NCBI GenBank assembly: GCA_963845425.1
Contig: CAWJSC010000005.1
Coordinates: forward strand, 496,001 to 560,000
DNA: 64,000 nt
Origin: DATDAH01 sp963845425
GTDB taxonomy: Bacteria; Actinomycetota; Acidimicrobiia; Acidimicrobiales; DATDAH01
Direction: 5' to 3'
How positions within the stretch are numbered: the first letter of the stretch is position 1; every line of letters starts with the position of its first letter. This document shows, in pieces, positions 34,977 to 43,365 of the stretch. The translations under genes were made by a program, and so were the position numbers. Under the pieces are notes generated by a model that saw only the letters and a list, made by a program, of their open reading frames with translations, was not told the DNA's origin and searched no databases.

Positions 34977-36721
34977 GAGCCTGCTGAGCAAGTGGCTTTC
35001 TAGGCTTGATGGTGGGCCGGGGAATGGCCGAACCGAAGAGCCGGTGTCGCAGGCTGTGAACCGGTTGCCCTGGTAGAGCTTCGTGCTCGAGGTGAGGTGC
35101 CTGTGTTTGCCTTCCCCGGCCCGCCTTCAGGCGGTGGTCCAGGTGGTGCCGTCGTGGGTGGCGCCGAGGTTGACGAGCCGGCGGAAGTTGATGGCGGCGA
35201 CTCGGAGGCTGAGGCCGAGTTGGTTGCGGTCCAGGCCCCGGTAGCGGACCCGGCGGCCGCCGTTGGCGACGAGCCAGGCGATGGATCGTTCGACCATGGG
35301 CCGGTGTTGGCGGTAGTCCTCAGCGAAGTCGCCGTTGGTCCAGGCTGCCCGGGCGGCGACGAGTTCGTTGTCGTGGGGGGTGATGCGCAGAGTGCGACCG
35401 TCTGCGGCGTTGGTGCAGCGCGGGCGAAGCTCGCAGTCCCCGCAGGCGGCCCCGAAGATGGCCGCGCCGGTCGCGGTGATGTGCCGGGTGAGCCCGGCGG
35501 GGCAAGTGGCGGTGCGGGCGGCGTGGTCGATGATGAAGTCGTCTCGGTTGAACTGGTCTGGGCCCAGACGCCGGTTCTTGCCTAACGGCATCGGTTTGAT
35601 GGCCTGGCGGTGGCGGGCCCTGCGGAGCCCGGCCCGGACCGGACCGGACCCGTAGGCGGAGTCGGCCAGGACCTGCAGACCGTCGGGCTCGCCGTCGAGG
35701 AGCGCGAGGCCGATCGGGCCGTCGCCGGCATTGGCGGGGGTGAGCGCGCAGCCGGTGATGATCCCGGTGTCGGGTTCGATGGCGATGTGGGCCTTGTAGC
35801 CGTCGCGGTATTCGCTGCGGGACTTGTGCATGTGCCGAGCGTCGGGATCGACCGTGGAGATCACACGGTCCGGGGCCACCCCCCGGGCGATCCGCCACCT
35901 CCCAGGCTCCTCGTCTTCTTCGACGTCCTGGCCCGCGACCAGGGCCAATAGCCCGACCAGGGCAGCCTGGTCCTCATCCAGGTCGACACCGTCGACGGCG
36001 GCCAGGACCGCCAGGGCGTCATTGACCAGGCCGTTGACCAGTTCGGCCCGGGCGTCGGCGTCATCCCATGCGCACGCCGGCTTGCCCGCCGTGTTGTAGT
36101 CGTGGGCAACAACCGGCACCGCTGCGGCGACCGGAACCGCCCGGCGGACCCGGCGTATGGCCGAGGCCAGCTGGGTGACGGTGTCCTGGGTCGCGACCGC
36201 GTCGTCCAACAGGGTCGAGTCCAACGCCCGCCGGGTCTTGGCCGCCAGCACCCCGGTCGCGGTCACCACGTCTCGGACGGCGTCGAAGATCCGTTCCGGG
36301 CTGTCGCTGGCCCGCAGCTTGTTCCGCCAGAGCGTGAGCACTGTGGGGTGGAAACCCTCGTCGGTCAACGACAGACCCGCCGCGACCTTCCACCGCAGGT
36401 CGGTCCGCACCGCCTCGGCGGCCTCGCGGTCCGACCGGCCTTCGAGGGACTGCAGGACCATGACCGTCGCGATGACGTCGGCGGGCACGGAGGGTCTCCC
36501 CCTCCCCGACGGGAACAAATCCGAGAACATCCCGTCGGGAAACAGCCGCTGACGGTGCTCGGACAAGAACGCGTACACCGAGCCCGCCGGGACCAGATGC
36601 CCCACCAGCGCCCCCGCGTCCAACAACTCCGGGTTCGGATCGCTACGCCCCTGCACCCCGCCATTCTTTTCCATCCGGGCGCCAAACGCGAGCATCCACC
36701 GCCGGATTACTCAGCAGGCTC
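34977..36721 (-). mobile_element. complete IS1182-like insertion sequence, 1,745 bp, with target duplication
   Basis: Terminal inverted repeats GAGCCTGCTGAGCAA (34977-34991) and, read on the other strand, GAGCCTGCTGAGTAA (36721-36707) match at 14 of 15 positions. The palindromic target CTAG is duplicated at 34973-34976 and 36722-36725. It carries a single transposase gene with an intact frame. The intact ends and duplication indicate a recent insertion. The left CTAG contains the nrdR stop codon. Confidence 0.93.
35127..36695 (-). CDS. IS1182-like DDE transposase
   Basis: 522 aa, apparently full length. The N-terminal DUF772-type domain has RLFPDGMFSDLFPSGRGRPS, VLQSLEGRSDREAAEAVRTD and RWKVAAGL. 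The catalytic core has ALDSTLLDDAVATQDTV, VDPDARHMHKSRSEYRDGYK, and VLADSAYGSG. A Cys-rich segment with CPAGLT and CGDCELRPRC near residue 405 is common in this family. The C-terminal RRVRYRGLDRNQLGLSLRVAAIN is usual. An ATG at 36674 is an alternative start. It fills the element between the inverted repeats. Confidence 0.9.
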   Translation of the reverse strand: MLAFGARMEKNGGVQGRSDPNPELLDAGALVGHLVPAGSVYAFLSEHRQRLFPDGMFSDLFPSGRGRPSVPADVIATVMVLQSLEGRSDREAAEAVRTDLRWKVAAGLSLTDEGFHPTVLTLWRNKLRASDSPERIFDAVRDVVTATGVLAAKTRRALDSTLLDDAVATQDTVTQLASAIRRVRRAVPVAAAVPVVAHDYNTAGKPACAWDDADARAELVNGLVNDALAVLAAVDGVDLDEDQAALVGLLALVAGQDVEEDEEPGRWRIARGVAPDRVISTVDPDARHMHKSRSEYRDGYKAHIAIEPDTGIITGCALTPANAGDGPIGLALLDGEPDGLQVLADSAYGSGPVRAGLRRARHRQAIKPMPLGKNRRLGPDQFNRDDFIIDHAARTATCPAGLTRHITATGAAIFGAACGDCELRPRCTNAADGRTLRITPHDNELVAARAAWTNGDFAEDYRQHRPMVERSIAWLVANGGRRVRYRGLDRNQLGLSLRVAAINFRRLVNLGATHDGTTWTTA

Positions 36722-36850
36722 CTAGAGCCCCGTCAAGGCCTGTCTCCCATCGGGAGCCCGCCGCTCAACGCCGGGGATCAAGCCTCCCGAGCTGACCACG
36801 CAGATTTCTTGCTGCTCGGTGCAACACTTTCGGGCTGTCGATCGCCGTAG

Positions 36851-37345
36851 GTGATGATGGCGACAGTGGGGGTGAGAAGCCGACCGGATCCGGCGACGGA
36901 TGACCGTGTCGCGCAACTCGATGCGCTGTTCCGGGTCGAGTACGCCGGGATGGTTCGCCTCGCCTACACGCTGCTGGCGAGCAATGCCGAGGCCGAGGAG
37001 ATCGTGCAGGACAGCTTCGTCGAGGTCCACCGGCGTTGGCCCGAGGTCCAGAAGCCCGGTGCCTATCTGCGGTGCACGGTGGTGAGCCGCTGCCGGTCGG
37101 CGTTGCAGCGCCGCAAGCTGCGGTCCCCGTATCCGGTCGCCGAGCCCTCGGTGTCGGCTTCCGCCGGCGAACTGTGGGACGTGCTCACCCGCTTGTCCGA
37201 CGAGCAGCGCATCGCGGTGGTGCTGCGCTACTACGGGGGCTACTCGGCGTCGGACATCGCCGCCATGCTCGATATGCCGGCCGCGACCGTGCGCTCACAC
37301 CTCCGGCGGGGGCTGGCGACACTCAAGAAGGAGCTCGAGGAATGA
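36851..37345 (+). CDS. ECF RNA polymerase sigma factor, SigE-family type
   Basis: 164 aa. Region 2: FRVEYAGMVRLAYTLLASNAEAEE followed by VQDSFVEVHRRWPEV, the core-binding and -10 recognition part. Region 4: LSDEQRIAVVLRYYGGYSASDIAAML and ATVRSHLRRGLATLKKEL. No extra C-terminal domain. Start within GTG-ATG-ATG at 36851-36859. The stop overlaps the next gene as ATGA; that gene is a membrane protein with a cytoplasmic N-terminus, the position expected of an anti-sigma factor. An AAC and a CG-rich motif about 17 bp apart lie upstream (36825-36850), a weak match to ECF promoters. Confidence 0.9.
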   Translation: MMMATVGVRSRPDPATDDRVAQLDALFRVEYAGMVRLAYTLLASNAEAEEIVQDSFVEVHRRWPEVQKPGAYLRCTVVSRCRSALQRRKLRSPYPVAEPSVSASAGELWDVLTRLSDEQRIAVVLRYYGGYSASDIAAMLDMPAATVRSHLRRGLATLKKELEE

Positions 37346-38568
37346 GCAAGCTCACGGACCGTCTCGAACGGGACCTGCGTGAGATCGCGGCTGGCGCCCA
37401 CCCTTCGCCATCGGCCCGGGAGTCGATCGTGGCGCGACTCGACGACGCTGGAGAGTCGGGGTTCGAATTCGTGCTCCCTCCCTCTCCCAGCAGGTCGACG
37501 CGCCGAGCCTGGATCACGGCCGCCGCCGCGGCCTTCGTCGTGATCGCCGGGGCGATCGCCGTACTCTCCAGAGCGGGCGACGACCACTCGACCGCCCCCG
37601 TCGACCAGAGCCCGACCACGACCTTCGTGTCGCCGAGGCACGGCTACTCCGTCCAGTACCCCGACGGGGCCGTGGTCACACCGGCCACGAACTTCTTCTG
37701 GGATCCCCGCATCGCGGAGGACGTGCGCCAAGGCCAGCGCCCAACCGTCAACGACGGAATCGATGTCGTGGAGACCGCCTCGGGCGCCGTCTTCACGGGC
37801 GGGTCGTTGGAGGACCCGGGGGGAATCCCAAATGACGCGTGGGCCTCGATCGATGATTACATCGACGACTACGTCCTGGATGGCGGCTGCGGTGCGCCTC
37901 GAAGCCAGCAGGCAGAGATCAGCATCGACGGGCAGTCGGGCAAGATCGCGGAGTGTTCGAACGAGATCGTGGCAACGGTCGTCGCCGGCGGGCGGATCTA
38001 TGGCTTCACCCTGCTGCACGGTGGCGGTGACGCCAGAGCGGACTTCGACGCCTTCGCCGACACGATCCGCCTGACCCCGGAGACCGCGGACGCCATCCCG
38101 CCCCTGGAGACGACCTTCGTCTCGCCGACCTACGGCTACTCCTTCGGGTACCTCGACAGGGGTGGGCTCGCACCGGCCACGGAGCTCTGGGATCCCGTCA
38201 ACGAGGTCGACGACATGCAGTTCGACGACAGCTTCGATGCCGTGGAGACCGGGTTGGGCGCCTACTTCGACAGCGCGTCGACAGAGATCCCGGATGGGGT
38301 CTCGATCGATGACTGGGTCGACGAGTACGTCTCGCCCAACGGGTGCGGTCGGCCGCGCAGCCAGCAAGAGGAGATCACCATCGACGGGCAGCCGGGAAGG
38401 ATCTTCGAGTGTCCGACCGACCCTGGCCAGATCGTGGCGACCGTCGTTGCCGGCGGGCGGCTCTATCTCTTCAGCCTGCTCCACGTCCGCCCGGACGACG
38501 CCAGGGAGTTCTTCGACAGGTGGGTCGCTACGATCGACCTGACCCCGGAGACCGCAACGGTGCCCTAG
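37342..38568 (+). CDS. membrane partner of the ECF sigma factor, two tandem sensor-like domains
   Basis: 408 aa. About 55 cytoplasmic residues (LTDRLERDLREIAAGAHPSPSA) precede one membrane helix (AWITAAAAAFVVIAGAIAVL). The exported part consists of two similar copies of about 130 residues: each starts TTFVSPxxGYS, contains a GCGxPRSQQ...I.IDGQ.G.I.EC motif, then IVATVVAGGR and ends TIRLTPET or TIDLTPET. Each copy has a cysteine pair that may form a disulfide. Overlap with the sigma gene suggests an anti-sigma role, but no zinc HHCC anti-sigma motif is visible, so this is inference from context. Confidence 0.7.
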   Translation: MSKLTDRLERDLREIAAGAHPSPSARESIVARLDDAGESGFEFVLPPSPSRSTRRAWITAAAAAFVVIAGAIAVLSRAGDDHSTAPVDQSPTTTFVSPRHGYSVQYPDGAVVTPATNFFWDPRIAEDVRQGQRPTVNDGIDVVETASGAVFTGGSLEDPGGIPNDAWASIDDYIDDYVLDGGCGAPRSQQAEISIDGQSGKIAECSNEIVATVVAGGRIYGFTLLHGGGDARADFDAFADTIRLTPETADAIPPLETTFVSPTYGYSFGYLDRGGLAPATELWDPVNEVDDMQFDDSFDAVETGLGAYFDSASTEIPDGVSIDDWVDEYVSPNGCGRPRSQQEEITIDGQPGRIFECPTDPGQIVATVVAGGRLYLFSLLHVRPDDAREFFDRWVATIDLTPETATVP

Positions 38569-38571
38569 GCG

Positions 38572-39311
38572 TCACGCCCGGACGTAGCGGAGGAAGAGCG
38601 TGTCCTCGTGCTCGAGCACACGCTCGAGGCGCAGGGGGCGCAGGGCGGGGGCGCGCCGTTCACGATGCGCCGGGAGTCGCCGCCGGCCAGGGTGGGGGAG
38701 AGGCTGATGTTCCACTCGTCCACGAGGCCGAACTCGACGAGGCCGCCGTTCATGGACGGCCCGCCCTCGCAGAGCACCACCCAGGCCCCTCGGCGCCGGA
38801 GCTGGGCTAGGGCGTCGGGCACGTCGACGGTGGTCTCGCCCGCCACGAGGATCTCGGCCACGGCCTCGACCTCGTCGCGGCGGTTGGTCGGCGCCGCGGC
38901 CGAGGTGATGACGATCGGGCGCTGGTCGCCGGGGTCGGTGAACATGGGCAGGCTGAGGTCCACGCTGAGACGGCCGGTGACGACCGCGAGGCGGGGGATC
39001 GCGGACTGGCCCCGCTCCCGGCGTGCGGTCTTCGCCTCCTCGCTGACCTTCGGAGGCCCGTAGGTCTCGGCGTTGGCCGTGCGGGCCGCGACGAGGACGA
39101 TGTCGGGCACCGACCGCAGGGCCCGGAACACCATCTTGTCCCCCTCGCCCCCAAGACCGCCGGAGACGCCGTCGACGACAGTGGCACCGTCCACCGAGGC
39201 GATCATGTTGACCAGCACGTAGGGCCGGTCGGCGGGGCCTTCACGGGCGAGGGCGGCGTGGATCGCCGTGGGGTCGACGTCCTCGACGGGCTCGGGCAGC
39301 AGTTGGCGCAC
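38572..39311 (-). CDS. RibD C-terminal-type pyrimidine reductase, frameshifted near its end
   Basis: Start GTG at 39311 (RQLLPEPVEDVD). Seen: PYVLVNMIASVDGATVVDG, GGEGDKMVFRALRSVPDIVLVAARTANAETYG, VVLCEGGPSMNGGLVEFGLVDEWNISLSPTLAGG. This is the NADPH-dependent reductase fold of RibD/HTP reductases. As given, the frame after RRIVNGAPPP runs into an unconserved tail and stops at 38565. Adding one base at the G5 run 38647-38651 (C5 on the coding strand) restores a family-like end, RVLEHEDTLFLRYVRA, with a stop at 38572. So it is either a recent frameshift or an error in a homopolymer. About 246 aa when restored. Confidence 0.75.
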
Positions 39312-39326
39312 TGAGCCGAAGGTAGC

Positions 39327-39418
39327 CCTGTGGACCGCCGGCCCTGTGGACCACCGGCCCGGAACTGTGGACACAACCCGGGAAATCCACAGGCCGCGCA
39401 CTTCAGATCCACAGGCCG
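39327..39418. repeat. cluster of five CCTGTGGAY boxes (DnaA-box-like)
   Basis: Five copies of (C/A)CTGTGGA(C/T) lie within 92 bp: plus-strand at 39327-39335, 39343-39351 and 39364-39372; minus-strand (ATCCACAGG) at 39385-39393 and 39407-39415. TGTGGA is the core of the DnaA box complement (TGTGGAYAA), but the last two bases fit poorly. The cluster lies between the RibD-like gene and nrdJ. No other replication origin signature is present, so a regulatory rather than origin role is more likely. Confidence 0.5.
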
Positions 39419-39438
39419 GGTTCCTTAGGGTGGGAGCC

Positions 39439-39598
39439 CTGCAGCACAGCGGTCGGAATCGGAGGGTTGGCGTTCGCGGCCCCGGCGGGTCGGGCGCGGC
39501 TTGGGGCGGTGGTGGCTCACCCACCCCGTAGGGAGGGGGAACCGTCTCCGCTCTGTACCTGGCCGCTGTGCTGCAGCAGATCACCGAGATTTCTTTTG
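39439..39598 (+). ncRNA. candidate structured RNA or DNA element closed by an 18-bp helix
   Basis: CTGCAGCACAGCGG (39439-39452) is perfectly complementary to CCGCTGTGCTGCAG (39563-39576). Four further inner pairs (TCGG with CTGG, with wobbles) extend the helix, enclosing about 100 nt of G-rich sequence with a small local hairpin (GGTGG...CCACC near 39510-39530). A T-rich stretch (ATTTCTTTT) follows at 39589-39597. There is no coding frame here. It fits an independent small RNA or a folded leader; I could not match it to a known family, and B12 riboswitch consensus segments are not evident. Confidence 0.4.
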
Positions 39599-39606
39599 CG
39601 TAGCCG

Positions 39607-39635
39607 TTGACGCGGGCGACTCACGCTGCTGTAAT
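39607..39635 (+). promoter_or_regulatory. predicted nrdJ promoter
   Basis: TTGACG (39607-39612) and TGTAAT (39630-39635) are separated by 17 bp. Transcription would start near 39642, giving a leader of about 150 nt before the nrdJ ATG. The palindrome GTAATTAC overlaps the -10. The helix-closed element lies just upstream of this promoter, not within its leader. Confidence 0.55.
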
Positions 39636-39792
39636 TACGCCCCTGTCATCACGCCCACACTGAAACAAGATGTGGTGGTGTTGGGGGGACGAAGACCGGG
39701 GTTCGGCACGAGATGTAGGGGCACCGCGTGGTGCGCTTCCAGCCGTCGGGCAGACCTTCGTGACCCCTAGCATCGACCGCACTGGAGGACTC

Positions 39793-42615
39793 ATGGCTCT
39801 CGCCCCCGAGCAGACCCGCATCGGCATCCGCCGCCACTTCACCGACGCAGGGACCCATCCCTACGACACGGTGCAGTGGGAGCGACGGGATGCCCGCATC
39901 ACCAACTTCCGGGACGGGACGGTCGCCTTCGAGCAGACCGACGTGGAGTTCCCGACGACGTGGTCGCTCAACGCCACCAACATCGTCGCCCAGAAGTACT
40001 TCCGCGGGTCGCTGGGGACCTCCGAGCGCGAGTGGTCGCTGCGCCAGGTCATCGACCGGGTGGCCGACACCGTCACCGCGTGGGGCGCCCGGGACGGCTA
40101 CTTCGTCGACGACGACGAGGCCGACACCTTCAACGCCGAGCTCAAGTACCTGCTCGTGCATCAGAAGGTGGCCTTCAACAGCCCGGTCTGGTTCAACATC
40201 GGGGTGCAGGGCGTGCCCCAGCAGGCCAGCGCGTGCTTCATCCTCTCCGTCGACGACAAGATGGACTCGATCCTCAACTGGTACGTCGAGGAGGGCACGA
40301 TCTTCAAGGGCGGCTCGGGGGCGGGCATCAACCTGTCCCGCATCCGCTCCAGCCACGAGCTGCTGAAGGGCGGGGGCACCGCCAGCGGCCCGGTGAGCTT
40401 CATGCGGGGCGCCGACGCCTCGGCCGGGACCATCAAGTCCGGGGGCAAGACCCGCCGCGCCGCCAAGATGGTCATCCTCGACGTGGACCACCCCGACGTC
40501 GAGGAGTTCATCTGGTGCAAGGCCCGCGAGGAGCAGAAGGCCCGGGTCCTGCGGGACGCCGGTTTCGACATGGATCTCGACGGCGCCGACAGCCACTCCA
40601 CCCAGTACCAGAACGCCAACAACTCGGTCCGGGTCACCGACGAGTTCATGCAGGCCGTCGTCGACGACGTCGACTGGCACCTGCGGGCGGTCACCGACGG
40701 CAGCATCATCAAGACCGTCCGGGCCAAGGAGCTCATGCGCCAGATCTCCCAGGCCACCTGGGAGTGCGCCGATCCCGGCATGCAGTTCGACACCACGATC
40801 AACCACTGGCACACCGCGGCCAACACGGGGCGGATCAACGGGTCGAACCCCTGCTCGGAGTACATGCACCTGGACAACTCGGCGTGCAACCTGGCCAGCC
40901 TCAACCTGCTGACCTTCCTGCCCGAGAACACCGACTTCGACGTCGAGGGCTTCAAGGCCGCCGTCGAGGTCATCTTCACCGCCCAGGAGATCCTGGTCGG
41001 CAACGCCGACTACCCGACCGTGCCGATCGGCGAGAACGCCCGCCGCTTCCGCCAGCTCGGCCTCGGCTACGCCAACCTGGGCGCCCTGCTCATGGCCCTG
41101 GGCCTGCCGTACGACTCCGACGGGGGCCGGGCCCTGGCCGGGGCCATCACCGGCCTCATGACCGGCCACGCCTACGCCACCTCGGCGGTCACCGCCGCCC
41201 GCATGGGGCCCTTCGCCGGCTACGCCGAGAACGAGGAGCACATGCTGCGGGTGCTGGACCAGCACCGGGAGCAGATGGCCGACATCGACGAGGAGCTGGT
41301 CCCCGTCGACCTGCTCTCGGCCGCCCAGCAGTCCTGGGACGTCGCCTGTGCCACCGCCGCCATCCACGGCGTGCGCAACGCCCAGGCCTCGGTCCTCGCC
41401 CCCACCGGGACGATCGGGCTGATGATGGACTGCGACACCACCGGCGTTGAGCCCGACCTCGGCCTGACCAAGATGAAGAAGCTGGTCGGCGGCGGGACGA
41501 TGACCATCGTCAACCAGACCGTGCCCCGGGCCCTGCGCAACCTCGGCTACACCGACGCCGAGGTCACCGCGATCGTCGACCACATCAACGTCGAGAAGAC
41601 CATCCTCGGCGCCCCCGACCTCAAGAAAGAGCACATCGCGGTGTTCGCCTGCTCGATGGGTGACAACCCGATCCACTACTCGGGCCACGTCCGGATGATG
41701 GGGGCGGTGCAGCCCTTCATCTCCGGGGCCATCTCCAAGACGGTCAACATGCCCGAGGACGTCACCGTCGAGGACGTGGAGCAGCTCCACATCGACGCCT
41801 GGCAGCTCGGCGTCAAGGCCGTGGCCATCTACCGGGACAACTGCAAGGTGGCCCAGCCCCTGGCCATGGCCAAGAAGGAGGGCGCGGAGGACGGTGCCCC
41901 CGCCGTCTCGGCCGGCGCCGCGGCAGCGACCGAGGTGGTCGAGCGGGTGATCGAGAAGATCGTCCAGGAGCCGTACCGCCAGAAGCTGGCCAAGACCCGG
42001 CGTGCCCGCACCTTCGAGTTCCGGGTCGCGGACTGCAAGGGCTTCGTGACCGTCGGCGAGTACGAGGACGGCCGCCCGGGCGAGATCTTCATCTCGGTCT
42101 CCAAGCAGGGCTCGACCCTGGCCGGGATCATGGACGCCTTCGCCATCTCGATCAGCCACGGCCTGCAGTACGGGGTGCCGCTGCGCAGCTTCGTGGACAC
42201 CTTCACGGGCATGCGCTTCGAGCCGGCGGGCATGACCGACGACGCGGACATCCGCTTCGCCACCAGCCTGATGGACTACCTGTTCCGCAAGCTGGCCATC
42301 CTCTACCTGAGCCCCGAGGAGCGCAACGAGCTGGGCATCCACACCATCGCCGAGCGCACCCAGCCCACGCTGCCGGGCGTCGAGGAGACGGTCACCGCGA
42401 ACGTCCAGGGCCAGGACGTGACCCCGGACCCGCCGTCCATCGAGTCGGCCTCCGCGCTGGCCCTCGAGCTGGACATGGACCTGACCGAGGCGAAGGCCCC
42501 CCTGCCCGTCGCCGACGTCAACGCCCCGCTCTGCATGCAGTGCGGCATCCAGATGCAGCGCGCCGGCTCCTGCCACGCCTGCCCCAGCTGCGGCACCACC
42601 AGCGGCTGCAGCTGA
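39793..42615 (+). CDS. nrdJ: adenosylcobalamin-dependent (class II) ribonucleotide reductase
   Basis: 940 aa, GGAGG 4-8 nt before the ATG. The reductase makes deoxyribonucleotides using B12 instead of an iron or manganese cofactor, so no NrdB is needed. Seen: FNSPVWFNIGV, the substrate-site region ASACFILSVDDKMDSIL, FKGGSGAGINLSRIRSS, the catalytic NPCSEYMHLDNSACNLASLNL segment (split here as NPCSEY and SACNLASLNL), and ASVLAPTGTIGLMMD. The C-terminus has a zinc ribbon/redox cysteine set, CMQCGIQMQ...CHACPSCG. nrdR lies 5 kb upstream. The 480 bp before it hold a promoter, a box cluster and a folded element. Confidence 0.95.
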   Translation: MALAPEQTRIGIRRHFTDAGTHPYDTVQWERRDARITNFRDGTVAFEQTDVEFPTTWSLNATNIVAQKYFRGSLGTSEREWSLRQVIDRVADTVTAWGARDGYFVDDDEADTFNAELKYLLVHQKVAFNSPVWFNIGVQGVPQQASACFILSVDDKMDSILNWYVEEGTIFKGGSGAGINLSRIRSSHELLKGGGTASGPVSFMRGADASAGTIKSGGKTRRAAKMVILDVDHPDVEEFIWCKAREEQKARVLRDAGFDMDLDGADSHSTQYQNANNSVRVTDEFMQAVVDDVDWHLRAVTDGSIIKTVRAKELMRQISQATWECADPGMQFDTTINHWHTAANTGRINGSNPCSEYMHLDNSACNLASLNLLTFLPENTDFDVEGFKAAVEVIFTAQEILVGNADYPTVPIGENARRFRQLGLGYANLGALLMALGLPYDSDGGRALAGAITGLMTGHAYATSAVTAARMGPFAGYAENEEHMLRVLDQHREQMADIDEELVPVDLLSAAQQSWDVACATAAIHGVRNAQASVLAPTGTIGLMMDCDTTGVEPDLGLTKMKKLVGGGTMTIVNQTVPRALRNLGYTDAEVTAIVDHINVEKTILGAPDLKKEHIAVFACSMGDNPIHYSGHVRMMGAVQPFISGAISKTVNMPEDVTVEDVEQLHIDAWQLGVKAVAIYRDNCKVAQPLAMAKKEGAEDGAPAVSAGAAAATEVVERVIEKIVQEPYRQKLAKTRRARTFEFRVADCKGFVTVGEYEDGRPGEIFISVSKQGSTLAGIMDAFAISISHGLQYGVPLRSFVDTFTGMRFEPAGMTDDADIRFATSLMDYLFRKLAILYLSPEERNELGIHTIAERTQPTLPGVEETVTANVQGQDVTPDPPSIESASALALELDMDLTEAKAPLPVADVNAPLCMQCGIQMQRAGSCHACPSCGTTSGCS

Positions 42616-42631
42616 CCCCCTGACCGAAATT

Positions 42632-42668
42632 GCGCCGATTTGTCACGCACAGCGTGACAAATCGGCGC
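42632..42668. terminator. perfect 17-bp stem-loop between convergent genes
   Basis: GCGCCGATTTGTCACGC (42632-42648) and GCGTGACAAATCGGCGC (42652-42668) pair without mismatch around an ACA loop. It lies between the 3' ends of nrdJ (+) and the sulfotransferase gene (-), five bases from the latter, and probably terminates both. Confidence 0.85.
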
Positions 42669-42672
42669 CAGA

Positions 42673-43299
42673 TCAGGATGTTTCGTCTTTGGGGGCCCAG
42701 TCGTCGCGGGTGTTGAGGCGGGGGAAGGGCTCGTCGGGGACGGGGAGGTCCAAGGCGGCGCAGATCGGCGCCCAGCCGTCGGTGACGGTCCACTCGAGGA
42801 TGCGGTCGGCGGGCACCGTGGCCCGGACCGCGGCGTAGTGGGCCGCGAAGGCGGCGAGGGTGGCGTCCTCGTTCGCCAGGTCCAGGGTGAAGCGGTTGCC
42901 GAACACGTCGCGGACCATGGCGTGCCAGGCCTTCCAGTCGTCGTTTTGGTCTTCGGCGACCTCGGCGATGACACCGGGGAAGATGGTGTTGGTGGCACTC
43001 TCGTACCAGGCCTGCGGCTCCCGGTTGGAGACCAGGACGAGGGCGTCCGGGAAGGCCTCGGTCAGCTCGGGCCAGAAGGCGGCGCCGGGCCAGTCGACGA
43101 CGGCGGCGTAGTCGGCCAGCAGCGTCGCCCAGTCCACCGCTTCGCCCCGGGCGGCGGCGTGCCAGTCCGGGATCTGCTCGGGGTGGACCATGAGCTCGAA
43201 CATGTGGTGGCACGGGCCACCGAGGAGTTGCTCCAGCGCCGCCTTGAGCGACGTCGTGCCGGTCCGGCCCAGCCCTGCCCCCACCACCTGAATCGTCAT
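42673..43299 (-). CDS. sulfotransferase family protein
   Basis: 208 aa. The N-terminal P-loop-like GAGLGRTGTTSLKAALEQLLG matches the 5'-phosphosulfate binding loop of sulfotransferases, and the short length, CHHMFELM, FWPELTEAFPDALVLVSNREPQAWYES and LEWTVTDGWAPICAAL correspond to the small sulfotransferase family common in Acidimicrobiia and other actinobacteria. It would transfer sulfuryl groups from PAPS to an unknown acceptor. A copy of the TTCTGGCGCC palindrome lies upstream of its start. Confidence 0.8.
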   Translation of the reverse strand: MTIQVVGAGLGRTGTTSLKAALEQLLGGPCHHMFELMVHPEQIPDWHAAARGEAVDWATLLADYAAVVDWPGAAFWPELTEAFPDALVLVSNREPQAWYESATNTIFPGVIAEVAEDQNDDWKAWHAMVRDVFGNRFTLDLANEDATLAAFAAHYAAVRATVPADRILEWTVTDGWAPICAALDLPVPDEPFPRLNTRDDWAPKDETS

Positions 43300-43321
43300 G
43301 GCAGGCGACCGTAGCCCACCC

Positions 43322-43356
43322 TTCTGGCGCCCGATTGAGGCGCCAGGGCGCCAGAA
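43322..43356. repeat. palindromic repeat, TTCTGGCGCC type, short copy
   Basis: TTCTGGCGCC (43322-43331) pairs with GGCGCCAGAA (43347-43356). The centre CGATTGAGGCGCCAG retains a nested GGCGCC. Left half is identical to that of the copy at 44235, suggesting that this one lost part of its right half. It lies between the sulfotransferase start and the hydrolase stop. Confidence 0.8.
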
Positions 43357-43365
43357 CGGGACCGG

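Noticed and set aside
39439..39600. Cobalamin riboswitch for nrdJ
   Set aside because: I could not find the conserved B12-box or the GGGAA/GCCACTG core segments; only a covariance-model search could settle it.
39312..39792. Replication origin (DnaA-like boxes and palindromes)
   Set aside because: No dnaA, dnaN or AT-rich unwinding region nearby, and the boxes fit the DnaA nonamer poorly.
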